A stretch of DNA of 64,000 nt from contig CANPMT010000007.1 in NCBI GenBank assembly GCA_947575235.1, positions 1 through 64,000 of the forward strand. The letters are read 5' to 3'. Below, one piece after another: positions 41,486-50,774 of this stretch. The first letter of the stretch is position 1. Each line of letters begins with the position of its first letter. A model generated the notes under the pieces. It ran no database searches. It was not told the origin of the DNA and saw only the letters and a program-made list of their open reading frames with translations. The stretch is from an uncultured Porphyromonadaceae bacterium. GTDB taxonomy: Bacteria; Bacteroidota; Bacteroidia; Bacteroidales; Muribaculaceae. The position numbers were made by a program, and so were the translations under genes.

Positions 41486-44400
41486 TCATGAGCCGTGTTT
41501 TGCGACATACTCACTTGGAGTCATGCCATAGAGTTTCTTGAAAGCGGTAGAGAAATTATTCGGACTTGAGAAACCAACCTGATCGCTTATTTGCGCCACA
41601 TTTATCTTGTGTTCTACCAGAAGTTCTGCTGCACGGTTCAGACGATAGTTCCTGATAAATTCCTTAGGCGACTGGTTGGTGATCTCCTTTATCTTGCGAT
41701 ATAGATGCACACGGCTCAGTCCTACTTTGTCTGCAATCCTTTCGACGGTGAGTTCAGGATCCGAGAGATTCTCGTTGATGATTTTCATCATTCTCTCCAT
41801 CAGTTTGTCATCGTTTGAGACTGTCTCTATCTTCTGGACATGTTTCTCCTGGGTCTGACTCCCGTCGAAAGCTTTCTTCAGACGTGAATAATTATCAATC
41901 AAAGTAGCCACTCTTTTCAGCAGTACGTCGATATTGAACGGTTTGCTGATGTATGCATCCGCTCCGGCATCGAGCCCGGCGATATTATCTTCATTCCGGG
42001 TTTTGGCAGTAAGCAGAATCACCGGCAGGGTGTTGAGCTTCACATTACGTTTGATTGTTCTGGTGAGTTCAATGCCATCCATGACAGGCATCATGACATC
42101 GCTGATTATAAGGTCAGGTTGGTTTTTGTAAATAGCTTCGAGAGCCTCCTTCCCATTCGGGTGACATTCAACATTGTAGGTTTTCCCAAGTTCTATGCCG
42201 AGGTAATTCTGTATCTCCACATCATCCTCTACAATGAATACAGTCTTGCGGCTTTTGAGACGCTTCTCTTTCATAGGGATATTCTCAAAAGGAGGCATCT
42301 CAATCTCGTTGGCCACGGGATGTGAGATTGTCTCGCGGCTATTGCCGTCAGGAAGATTTTGGGGTGGATTAGCAGGGAGTGTCACAGTGAATACAGTTCC
42401 TTTACCCGCCTCTTTATTCTCCTTTACAGATATACCGCCTCCATGAAGTTTCACCAACGCGTTGGTGATATGAAGTCCCACCCCGGTGCCCCCTGTCATA
42501 TGGTTCGGAGCCTGATAGAAGCGGTCGAAAATCTTCTCACGTTCACTTGCAGGCACGCCTACTCCGGTGTCAGACACTGCAATATTTATTGAGTCGCCTG
42601 ATTTATACAGTGAAACGTGGATGTTTCCCCCTTTGGGGGTATATTTTATTGCATTCGAGAGGAGGTTCATCATCACCTTGTCGAAATTCTCACAGTCAAC
42701 CCACATCGGGATATCGTCGCAGCCGGGATGCGAGAAAGAGAGGTCGATATCCTTGTTATTGGCAACCGGACGGAAGAGTTCCACAAGTTCGTTGATAAAC
42801 TCAGCGGCTCTTACCTCGCGTATAGTCATCTGCATTTTCCCTTTCTCAATTTTCCTGAAATCCATCACCTCATTCACAAGGTGCATTATGCGGTTGGCGT
42901 TACGAAGCATGAGATTATACACCTTGGTGTGTTCCCCGTCTTTGTTTTCGGCTATGAGACGGCGCAAAGGATCGATGATGAGCGACATAGGGGTTCTTAT
43001 ATCGTGAGATATATTCACCAGGAACTGAATTCTTGATTCATTCATCTGTGCCACGTGGTCAAGTTCCATCTCCTTCTGTTTTCTGCGCTGTTCCTGAATG
43101 TAAGCTATCGCTATAGTGGTAAATACCAATATAATCAGTAGGAGATAGAGAATCTTAGCCCAGATTGTCTGATACCAGGCCGGACGCACATCGATGCTGA
43201 GTGTGCGTATGTCAGACTCAACGCCGTTGTCAATCACTTTGATGCGGAGTTTATGTTTGCCGTATGGGATATCCGAGAAGTTGAGAAGAGCTTTCCCTAT
43301 GGAGGGGCGTGGACTTCCGGCTTCCGTCTTTATCCATTCGTCATTGTCGAAAGCATACCAATATTCCACCTGGGAGGTGCCCATCGGGTCGGAGGTGGTG
43401 AATTCGATGGCGAAAGAATTGTCATGATGAGACAGGGAGAAATTATCGGTCTCAAATATCGGACGGTCAATGATTTGTTTCCCTCCGGAGAGTGTCTCTG
43501 TCCTGACCGGGATTCCATTCAGATAGAAGTCGGAAATCCTTACGTCACGTTTACGTCCGGTAGGGTTGATATTCCGGGGATTAAAGTAAGTTAGTCCGTT
43601 TATGCCACCGAAATATAGTGTGCTGTCATGCCCCATAGCCACAGCGTTTCTTGAGAATTCGTTGCACTGGAGTCCGTCATCCACAGTGTAGTTCTGAATG
43701 GTGCCGTTACCGGGGGTGATTTTAGAGATGCCCATACTCGAGCCTGCCCAGATTGCACCGTCGGCCTCAGCCACAGAGTATATTGTTGAGGATGGCAGCC
43801 AATCGGCGGTGTTGAAAATTCTCATCAGGTTTCCATCGGCGTCCAGCTGGGCGAGCCCTTCGGAAGTGCCTATCCAATGATTTCCGTCGGTAGATTCAGT
43901 CACTGCATATACTATACGGGCAGGGAGTATGGCCTTCTCAGTGCCGGTGGTGAGATTCACGATATGCAACCCGGCATAAGAGCCCAGGAAAAGAAGGTTC
44001 CCCCTCTCGGAATAATGTATTGTCGGAATCCATAGAATATCATCTTCTGTGAGTTGCTGTGAGGTTATGATGTCTGTTTTTCCATCCATCTTGAAAAGTC
44101 CGCTTCCCATGGTTGAGATCCAGAGGTTGCCGTCGTGGTCTTTCACCATGCCGAACGAGTGTTTCACGTCATTGTGTGCTTTGTCGATAAGCCTGACAGG
44201 GTGATATTGTCCGGTTGCCTTGTCAATGGTGCCGACACCGTCGCCATATGATGTAATCCATAGACGCCCTGAGGAATCTTCCATAATTCCTGTTACGATA
44301 GGGGGGACGTTCCGGGTGAGGTGAAGCAATGGATTGCGGTTGTGGTCGAACTTATATATGCCGTCGTTATCCGTGCCAATCCATAATGTCCCGTCACAGT

Positions 44401-45475
44401 CTTCAAAGATAGCGTTGACGCAAGTGCTGTTGAGAGAGTAGAATCCGGGGTTATCGCTTGTGAGACGCTTGAATTCCACCGAAGAGGGTGGAATCAGAAG
44501 CAATCCTTTCTGGAAAATTCCCATCCAGCGGTTGCCGAATTTATCATAGGCTATAGAATGCACCTTCGCTTTTTTTGAATTCATATACGGTATGGAGACA
44601 AGCGAGGTCTCTCCCGTGGCAGGGTCATATTCATATAGACCATCCTTGTCTGTGCCTACCATTATTTTCCCCTCAGGTGATTTGCTGAGGTGCTTTATTG
44701 AGATTCCTTTGAGTTCGTCAGATATGTGTATGAATCTCTCCCTCTCTCTGTCAAAACGGTAAAGTCCGGAATTTATGCATCCGGCATATATATTGCCATC
44801 GTTGTCAAGTGTCACGGATATGATTACAGGGTCGCCCGGTTTACCAAGATATTTTTTGAAGATGCCGTTCCTGTCGCGGTAGAAGATACCCTCTGAACTT
44901 TTTGTCATCCATATTCCGCCGTCACGGTCGACAACAGCTTTGCTTATGAGATTGATATCTTTGGGTAAATTGAGCTTATGCAGCAGAATATGCCTGTCGG
45001 GAGTTATCTCCAGCCTCATAGGGGTGCGTCCGAGGGCCCATAACTGGCCGTCGGGGAGTTCTATCAGTGAGGTTATGTTTCCATCTACGGGCTTTCCGTC
45101 GGCAGTCCGTCCGATTGGTGAGAATTTATCTTTTCCATAGTCGTAAAGTTGTACTCCATTGAATGAGCTTACAAACAGGTTCCCCTTTGAGTCTTCGAAA
45201 ATGCAGTCAAGTATATTGCTTGCCACGGAAAGGGAGTCATTTTTATTGTTGCGGTAGATCGTGAATTTTGATCCGTCAAATCTGTTGAGACCATCTTCAG
45301 TAGCCACCCACAGCATATCTTTGCTGTCGATAAAGAGTTGCTTTATGAGACTGCTTGATATGTCATTGTCCGACCGGAACCAGAGAGGTGCCTGGCCCGA
45401 GATATCAAGCGGAGAGATTATGACAGAGAGCAATGCCAGGATTATGCCGGTTATGCCAGATAAAGGATTATTCAT
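41486..45475 (-). CDS. Hybrid two-component system regulator (HTCS) of the xylan locus
   Basis: 1329 aa. After a signal peptide come two sets of Reg_prop propeller blades (WVATEDGLNRFDG, WIGTDNDGIYKFD, WITSYGDGVGTID, WIGTSEGLAQLD) and a Y_Y_Y domain (about 700-785). A membrane helix (KILYLLLIILVFTTIAIAY) leads to HisKA with phospho-accepting His in NISHDIRTPMSL, an HATPase (NLLSNAIKYTPKGG, DTGVGVP, GTGVGLHI), a receiver domain (about 1080-1195) with acceptor Asp in LIISDVMMPVMDG and Lys in SKPF, and an AraC-type HTH (about 1230-1326). All catalytic residues are present. It should bind a xylo-oligosaccharide in the periplasm and activate the adjacent locus. It has its own promoter. Confidence 0.95.
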   Translation of the reverse strand: MNNPLSGITGIILALLSVIISPLDISGQAPLWFRSDNDISSSLIKQLFIDSKDMLWVATEDGLNRFDGSKFTIYRNNKNDSLSVASNILDCIFEDSKGNLFVSSFNGVQLYDYGKDKFSPIGRTADGKPVDGNITSLIELPDGQLWALGRTPMRLEITPDRHILLHKLNLPKDINLISKAVVDRDGGIWMTKSSEGIFYRDRNGIFKKYLGKPGDPVIISVTLDNDGNIYAGCINSGLYRFDRERERFIHISDELKGISIKHLSKSPEGKIMVGTDKDGLYEYDPATGETSLVSIPYMNSKKAKVHSIAYDKFGNRWMGIFQKGLLLIPPSSVEFKRLTSDNPGFYSLNSTCVNAIFEDCDGTLWIGTDNDGIYKFDHNRNPLLHLTRNVPPIVTGIMEDSSGRLWITSYGDGVGTIDKATGQYHPVRLIDKAHNDVKHSFGMVKDHDGNLWISTMGSGLFKMDGKTDIITSQQLTEDDILWIPTIHYSERGNLLFLGSYAGLHIVNLTTGTEKAILPARIVYAVTESTDGNHWIGTSEGLAQLDADGNLMRIFNTADWLPSSTIYSVAEADGAIWAGSSMGISKITPGNGTIQNYTVDDGLQCNEFSRNAVAMGHDSTLYFGGINGLTYFNPRNINPTGRKRDVRISDFYLNGIPVRTETLSGGKQIIDRPIFETDNFSLSHHDNSFAIEFTTSDPMGTSQVEYWYAFDNDEWIKTEAGSPRPSIGKALLNFSDIPYGKHKLRIKVIDNGVESDIRTLSIDVRPAWYQTIWAKILYLLLIILVFTTIAIAYIQEQRRKQKEMELDHVAQMNESRIQFLVNISHDIRTPMSLIIDPLRRLIAENKDGEHTKVYNLMLRNANRIMHLVNEVMDFRKIEKGKMQMTIREVRAAEFINELVELFRPVANNKDIDLSFSHPGCDDIPMWVDCENFDKVMMNLLSNAIKYTPKGGNIHVSLYKSGDSINIAVSDTGVGVPASEREKIFDRFYQAPNHMTGGTGVGLHITNALVKLHGGGISVKENKEAGKGTVFTVTLPANPPQNLPDGNSRETISHPVANEIEMPPFENIPMKEKRLKSRKTVFIVEDDVEIQNYLGIELGKTYNVECHPNGKEALEAIYKNQPDLIISDVMMPVMDGIELTRTIKRNVKLNTLPVILLTAKTRNEDNIAGLDAGADAYISKPFNIDVLLKRVATLIDNYSRLKKAFDGSQTQEKHVQKIETVSNDDKLMERMMKIINENLSDPELTVERIADKVGLSRVHLYRKIKEITNQSPKEFIRNYRLNRAAELLVEHKINVAQISDQVGFSSPNNFSTAFKKLYGMTPSEYVAKHGS

Positions 45476-45528
45476 GAGTCGGGTGCGATATATTTTTCAG
45501 ATGGATTGAGTTATTCAGATATTTGATA

Positions 45529-45559
45529 CAAAATTATATAAAAAACAGAATATGACAAA
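45529..45559 (-). promoter_or_regulatory. Promoter of the HTCS gene
   Basis: On the minus strand: -33 TTTG (complement of 45556-45559), a 19-bp spacer and -7 TAATTTTG (complement of CAAAATTA, 45529-45536). It lies 54 bases upstream of the HTCS ATG, so the sensor can be made independently of the induced operon. Confidence 0.8.
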
Positions 45560-45601
45560 ATATATAATCGCCATTATTTCAACAATGGCGACTATAATAA
45601 G

Positions 45602-45640
45602 AAAAACGCCGGGGAGAGCGGGTGTCCGGCTCTCTCCGGC
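45602..45640 (-). terminator. Terminator of the xylan operon
   Basis: A 12-bp stem (45608-45619 with 45629-45640) with one mismatch is followed by TTTTT on the minus strand. It lies just beyond the GH10 stop codon and before the HTCS promoter. Confidence 0.8.
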
Positions 45641-45668
45641 TAACCAAAATCAAATATTATGAGTATAA

Positions 45669-47885
45669 TCACTCCGTTATTACAGAGCCTTCGCCACGAA
45701 GACCGTCGGCGAATCCTCCATAGGTGGGTTTGCGCTTGAAGTTGAGGTCCCAGAGTCCGACGGGTTCTCCGCCACGCCATCCTGAACCTTCAGGACTGTC
45801 AGTGATACACCACTGAGTTATGCCGAACTGCTGGCTTGTGGGAACAATCTCGAAGTATTTCTCGATTACCCAACGGTAGAGTTCTGCCATCTCCTTCGAC
45901 TGTTCGAATGTGAGGTCAGTGGTCTTGACTGAAGAGCCGTCGTTGCCGACATAACCCATGTCAAGTTCAGAAATCTTCACAAGTTTGCCGGTGGCCGCCA
46001 TGAGACGTAGCATCTCCTCGATACCTCTTTTCTTGCCTGCCAATATCTCAGGATCCGCGTAGCAGCTTATGTGCATCTGGCTGGCGATACCATCAATCCT
46101 TGTGACACCGTCACTCTCCCAGTATTCAATCCAATGGATAAGGCTCTTCACTTTACGGTTGTCATCCCAGTCGCTTTCGAGGTTATAGTCGTTGATGAAA
46201 AGTTTGATATCCTCAGGACCATATTTACGGGCAAGCTCAACCACTTTACGTGGGTAATCCTTGCCATAGTTGTCGCCCCAGATAAACCAGTTGGCCTGAT
46301 CTTCGGCAGAACAGTTGTCGGCCGACCATAGGTCGTAGAATCCATCACCGTCGCGGTCGCTTCCGGATATAGGCTCGTTGACGGCATCCCAGGCCTTCAC
46401 TCTTCCGTCGCAGGCAGCCATCATTGCAGAGATCTCACGCTCAAGCTCAGCAGCTAAAATCTCGGTTTTCTCCTCCGGAGTATACTCGTTGCTGGTTTGA
46501 TATATCTCAAACTTGACATCGTCGAAATAATAAGTATTGGCAGATGCATCGACATTGAGGTTGAAAGCGATTGTCTGCATGTAACCTCCAGCTGCATGGT
46601 CGGCGCCGACTGTGAATTCCCATGTATTCTCCTGCCAATCGGTAGTGAATGAAGGAGTGGGTACGAGCATCTGCCAGTGATTGTAGGTGCCCGGCTCCTT
46701 ATGGGCCTGGGTCTCACACTCGGCTGCATGGTCGGCACGGTATTTGAATGATACGCGCACCTTGTCGTCGACATTCAGCTGACGGTTAGTCTTGATGAAG
46801 AACTGGGTATCCCAGGTGTTTGCGGGATTGTCGCCCGACTTCACTACGAAAGCATGACCCTGACCGTCAGCGCCGGTGCCCGCTCCCCCGATAATACATG
46901 GATTCGGTCCGACTGTCTTCTCGGTTGAATAGAAACATGAGAGGTCTTCGGCTGTCTCAGCGTCACCGTTTGAGATAATGCTGACATATTTTCCACTCTC
47001 AACCACTTCACTGTGGAGCACCTTCACAGATTCAATCCAGATGTCGCCGTCGAAAGTGCCCGGCTGCACAATCACGAAACTGCTGTTTGCTGTCACCTGA
47101 GAACCATCCATAGGAATGGTATATTCGTTTGCACCCTCCTTGAACATAAGCACTTTTGTCTGCATCCCTGACCAGTCACCAAACTGTACATTCATCTCAC
47201 CCTCTTTGGAGGCTTCCATATTGATGACTACCTTGTAGGTTTCGCCGGGGATGGTCGTTATGCCGTCAGCTATGAAATATTGGTGCCATTCGGTAGGATT
47301 GCAGGAATGTAGACGGCCATCCACAATTTCCGGCTCGTAGCCCATGACATAGAACGGGAACTTGGTGTAGTCAGCGAAATCGGTGCCACCCACCTCGACA
47401 TCCTGAGCCTCGGCAGGTGTGTCGGGGACTGCAGGCTTAAGCAGGGATTCAAGCCATTTCTTGGGTGCCTGGCTCTGCCATGCGATGGTGTGTCCGAATA
47501 CGTCGATACCTTTCTCTGAAGCTGCGTCAAGGAAAGTCGAGATTTTTTCGAAACTCATTGTGCCGTCGTCCGCGATAAAAGAGGCGGGTTTCATGGCATT
47601 GCCGCAAGTCACGGCATCGAAATTTGCATTGGCGAGACGATACACTGAGGCATACTTCAGATAGTCATCAACGCTCAGAGCAATACCGAGTTTGAATTCA
47701 GGGTTTATATCGGCACGTGTGCTGTGGATATAATCTTTCAGATTGCCATAAGCGTTGAGATACTCATATTGAGATAGCTCCTCAGGCTTATCGACATTGT
47801 ATATGTCGATGGTCTGGTCGGCACACCCTGTCGCCGTCGACAACAGGGCAAGTGCCATACCTGATAATATGATATTTGATTTCAT
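45669..47885 (-). CDS. GH10 endo-beta-1,4-xylanase lipoprotein with inserted CBM modules
   Basis: The track ORF starts at a TTG; the ATG at 47885 (MKSNIILSGMALALLSTATGC) gives 738 aa with lipobox Cys21. The GH10 barrel begins around residues 60-150 (DVFGHTIAWQSQAPKKW). It is interrupted by two carbohydrate-binding-like beta-sandwiches (about 165-300 and 305-465; ISNGDAET opens the second) and resumes with WDAVNEP (acid/base Glu) and KISELDMG (nucleophile Glu). Family-4-type CBMs inserted in GH10 are the known layout of Prevotella Xyn10C and B. ovatus surface xylanases. It should cut xylan at the cell surface. It is the last gene of the xus operon. Confidence 0.93.
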   Translation of the reverse strand: MKSNIILSGMALALLSTATGCADQTIDIYNVDKPEELSQYEYLNAYGNLKDYIHSTRADINPEFKLGIALSVDDYLKYASVYRLANANFDAVTCGNAMKPASFIADDGTMSFEKISTFLDAASEKGIDVFGHTIAWQSQAPKKWLESLLKPAVPDTPAEAQDVEVGGTDFADYTKFPFYVMGYEPEIVDGRLHSCNPTEWHQYFIADGITTIPGETYKVVINMEASKEGEMNVQFGDWSGMQTKVLMFKEGANEYTIPMDGSQVTANSSFVIVQPGTFDGDIWIESVKVLHSEVVESGKYVSIISNGDAETAEDLSCFYSTEKTVGPNPCIIGGAGTGADGQGHAFVVKSGDNPANTWDTQFFIKTNRQLNVDDKVRVSFKYRADHAAECETQAHKEPGTYNHWQMLVPTPSFTTDWQENTWEFTVGADHAAGGYMQTIAFNLNVDASANTYYFDDVKFEIYQTSNEYTPEEKTEILAAELEREISAMMAACDGRVKAWDAVNEPISGSDRDGDGFYDLWSADNCSAEDQANWFIWGDNYGKDYPRKVVELARKYGPEDIKLFINDYNLESDWDDNRKVKSLIHWIEYWESDGVTRIDGIASQMHISCYADPEILAGKKRGIEEMLRLMAATGKLVKISELDMGYVGNDGSSVKTTDLTFEQSKEMAELYRWVIEKYFEIVPTSQQFGITQWCITDSPEGSGWRGGEPVGLWDLNFKRKPTYGGFADGLRGEGSVITE

Positions 47886-47920
47886 GATCAAGTATTGTTT
47901 TATTTATGATCAAGTCTGAG

Positions 47921-48934
47921 TTATTTATAAGAGAAAGAGAATTCCGTAAGCGAATTCTGGCGGTCGCGCATCACGAGATTATCCTCCAGAGTCACTTTGC
48001 AAGAGCCTTTAGCTCCGGTGGCCTCATCAGCCACATAGCTGATTTCGTATGAGGCATTGAGCTGGATATTGTCGCGATCCTTGCTTCCCCAGGCGTTGAG
48101 TGCTCCATGGTAGGTGTATTTACCGGAGCCGGAGGCAGTGCAGTCCGGGGAGTCAGTCGTTATTTTGACGCCGCCGTCATCCGAGAAATTCAGAAGGAGT
48201 GTGCAGGTCAGGGTTTTCTCAATCGTATTGCCCGACGCATTCACCACATCGACATTATGTGAGAACTCATACGCACACTGAGTGAGCGAGCGAGTGGTGA
48301 GATAACGGAGGTCAGCTTTCTCCCAGTTGGTGGCCGTACACTGGTAGGTGGATAAATTACCATTTACGTCAATGGTCTGTTTCCCACGGCTCAGCCAGCA
48401 TCCTGCCCATTGGTTCTTGTAGTCAATGGCATAGAGGGTGTAGTCTTTCTCCTCAAGGATATCAGTTGAGGCAGAGGCAATCTTCACCGGAAGCACGTAG
48501 TGCAGTCCGGTTGACTTCGGGTCAGCGAAGAAAGCATCCTCGAGATGTACAGGGAGATAGCCGAGCAGCTCACCCTTCTTGATTGTCACACGGGTGTCGC
48601 CGAGTGTGTAATAGTTCTCCGGAAGAATCTCCACTTTCTCTCCGTTTGAGTAATAAGCACCGTCAAGGAGGGTGGGGTCAATCTCTAATTGCACCCAGCG
48701 GTTTGATTTGTTGGTGTTGACACCACCCAGCACGGGACATATGTTCACAATGTGCTGGTTGTCAAGGGTAGTGTCAAATTCGCCATCCTCTCCTAAGGTG
48801 ACAGTGCGTATTGGCGACTGTTTGGCAAAGTAGATTGCCTGACGGTCAAAGTCAGGAAAGTCCTGATTGCCGTTCTGGCAGCCTGTGAACATGGCTGCCA
48901 CGCCCAATGTATATATTAAAAAGTTATGTTTCAT
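47921..48934 (-). CDS. xusE: XusE-like surface glycan-binding lipoprotein
   Basis: 337 aa. The lipobox is AMFTGC (Cys19). The N-terminal DUF1735-type domain (about 30-165) is followed by a beta-rich C-terminal domain (about 175-337) with LYAIDYKNQWAGCWLSRGK. In xylan loci the gene between the second SusD-like and the GH10 gene (xusE / SGBP position) encodes a surface protein that helps hold xylan. Identity as XusE rests on position and domain type. It lies 52 bases downstream of xusD and 35 bases upstream of the xylanase. Confidence 0.8.
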   Translation of the reverse strand: MKHNFLIYTLGVAAMFTGCQNGNQDFPDFDRQAIYFAKQSPIRTVTLGEDGEFDTTLDNQHIVNICPVLGGVNTNKSNRWVQLEIDPTLLDGAYYSNGEKVEILPENYYTLGDTRVTIKKGELLGYLPVHLEDAFFADPKSTGLHYVLPVKIASASTDILEEKDYTLYAIDYKNQWAGCWLSRGKQTIDVNGNLSTYQCTATNWEKADLRYLTTRSLTQCAYEFSHNVDVVNASGNTIEKTLTCTLLLNFSDDGGVKITTDSPDCTASGSGKYTYHGALNAWGSKDRDNIQLNASYEISYVADEATGAKGSCKVTLEDNLVMRDRQNSLTEFSFSYK

Positions 48935-48986
48935 TTTTTTAAGTGATTTTAGATTGTATCGGAAGCCGACACATCAATGAGGATTA

Positions 48987-50753
48987 TTACCAACCTGCGT
49001 TCTGTTTAAGCTCGCTGAATTTGATGATCTCACTGTTTGGAATCGGACCGAAGAACATGTGATCCTGATAATTACGGGTATCCACGTCAAAGATTTTGTA
49101 GGTCATTCCGGTGATTTCCATACCTTTGGCAGTCTCGTTGAGATTTGCCTTCCAGCGGCGGAGGTCCCAGAAGCGGTGACCCTCGAACGAAAGTTCGATT
49201 CTGCGTTCATTGCGGATAAGATCGCGCATCGCGTCTTTGCTTGCTTTGGCTTGTTCAAGATAGGGATCTCCATTTTCCAGTCCGATTCCGGCACGCTGGC
49301 GTATGGCCTTTATGACATCGTAGGCGGAATAGCTGTGGCTACCGTTTCCGGTCGGTCCCCAGGCTTCGTTGGCAGCCTCGGCATATATGAGGAACATCTC
49401 GGTGTAACGGATTCGGGGCGTTATATGATATTCTTCGCTCTGTCCGTTGGGGTCGAGAGATATGTCCTGACGAAGAAGCTTGCGCAGATAGTAGCCTGTT
49501 CTTGTAGATGAACCCTGAAGCATATTGAGCGCATCATTGTTAGTGCCGTCGGCAGCTGTGGTGATCACAGTGTTGGTAATGGCAGAAGTCATGCCGTTGT
49601 AAGTGACGTATGCTGCGAGACGCGGGTCACGACCGGTGTAGGGATCCTGAGGATTGTAACCGGAGTTGCCGTCAGAGATGGGATAGCCGTTAACCATAGG
49701 GAAGGCATCTACAAAATTCTGGGTCGGGTTGACACGTCCCTTACCATATACTGTCGGGGGATAATTATCCTCCTCAAGGCTCCTGCTTTTGGCACGGGAA
49801 CCGGTCCAGAGATATTCAGCCGGCATATGTGTCTGCGAGAAAGAGGCGATGTCATCAGTGTTGCAATACCATGTGAAGCCGGTAGGGTCGATACCGTTCA
49901 CGCCATTGATATGGTCAAGAACCACGGCAGCCGCGTCAGCAGCCTCTGTCCATGATATTCCGGAAGCAGAGTTGAAAGCAGGACTTGCCCCGAGAAGGTT
50001 GAGCTTTGCGAGGAAAGCCTCCACAACACGACCCGAGATACGTCCTACGAAATTGGATCCGAACACACGGTTCACCTGAGCTGCCTGTGCACCTGGGTAA
50101 TGCCCCTGTATGCGCTGCATCTCGGAAGCATCGCCATATTCCCAAGGAAGAATCTCGAGAGCTTTCCCGGCATCCTCGCGAATCTGCCTCACACAATCCT
50201 GGAATGATGCTCGGGGGAGATTGAAATTGCTGTTTTCAGTGGCGAAGTCGGTCACTATGGGAGCACCGAGCAGTTCACCGTCGGCTGTGAAACCGGCGTG
50301 TCCCTGCAGCAGGTAGAAATTATACATTGCACGTAGTGCGTATGCCTCGGCAGTCTCACGGTCGCGGAACATCTCTGATACCATCTCGTCAGACGACCAT
50401 TTCACGTCGTTCACTTTCGAGAGGAAGAGATTGATGTAAAGGATAGCCGAGCGGCATCCGGTCCACTGGTCAACGGGATTGTTGTCTGAGGTCCAGCTTC
50501 CGGCCGCCATCTTGCGGTAGGAATTGTCGTTGTCATTGCTCACTGCGTCGTCAGTGGCGACCTCGCTGAAGCTATAGTCCCCGCAAGGGATACGTGTATA
50601 GGCGTTGGCCAGTATGCCATCGGCATAAGGGGCGTTGTTGTCTGCCTGGTCAAGGTCCTGATTGTTCTCGATTGCCGGTTCAAACAGGTCATCACAAGAT
50701 GACATACCTATTGTCATTGCGGCCGCACAGGCGAGATATATGAATTTTTTCAT
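48987..50753 (-). CDS. xusD: SusD/RagB-family lipoprotein (XusD position)
   Basis: 588 aa. The lipobox is GMSSC (Cys20), followed by DDLFEP, an acidic surface-export signal. The SusD fold shows in the TPR-like N-terminal part (WTGCRSAILYINLFLSKV, EAYALRAMYNFYLLQGHAG) and the C-terminal signature (MRDLIRNERRIELSFEGHRFWDLRRWK). It should bind xylo-oligosaccharides on top of its SusC partner, encoded 21 bases upstream. Confidence 0.93.
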   Translation of the reverse strand: MKKFIYLACAAAMTIGMSSCDDLFEPAIENNQDLDQADNNAPYADGILANAYTRIPCGDYSFSEVATDDAVSNDNDNSYRKMAAGSWTSDNNPVDQWTGCRSAILYINLFLSKVNDVKWSSDEMVSEMFRDRETAEAYALRAMYNFYLLQGHAGFTADGELLGAPIVTDFATENSNFNLPRASFQDCVRQIREDAGKALEILPWEYGDASEMQRIQGHYPGAQAAQVNRVFGSNFVGRISGRVVEAFLAKLNLLGASPAFNSASGISWTEAADAAAVVLDHINGVNGIDPTGFTWYCNTDDIASFSQTHMPAEYLWTGSRAKSRSLEEDNYPPTVYGKGRVNPTQNFVDAFPMVNGYPISDGNSGYNPQDPYTGRDPRLAAYVTYNGMTSAITNTVITTAADGTNNDALNMLQGSSTRTGYYLRKLLRQDISLDPNGQSEEYHITPRIRYTEMFLIYAEAANEAWGPTGNGSHSYSAYDVIKAIRQRAGIGLENGDPYLEQAKASKDAMRDLIRNERRIELSFEGHRFWDLRRWKANLNETAKGMEITGMTYKIFDVDTRNYQDHMFFGPIPNSEIIKFSELKQNAGW

Positions 50754-50774
50754 TGTATTCTTCCGATTTTTAGT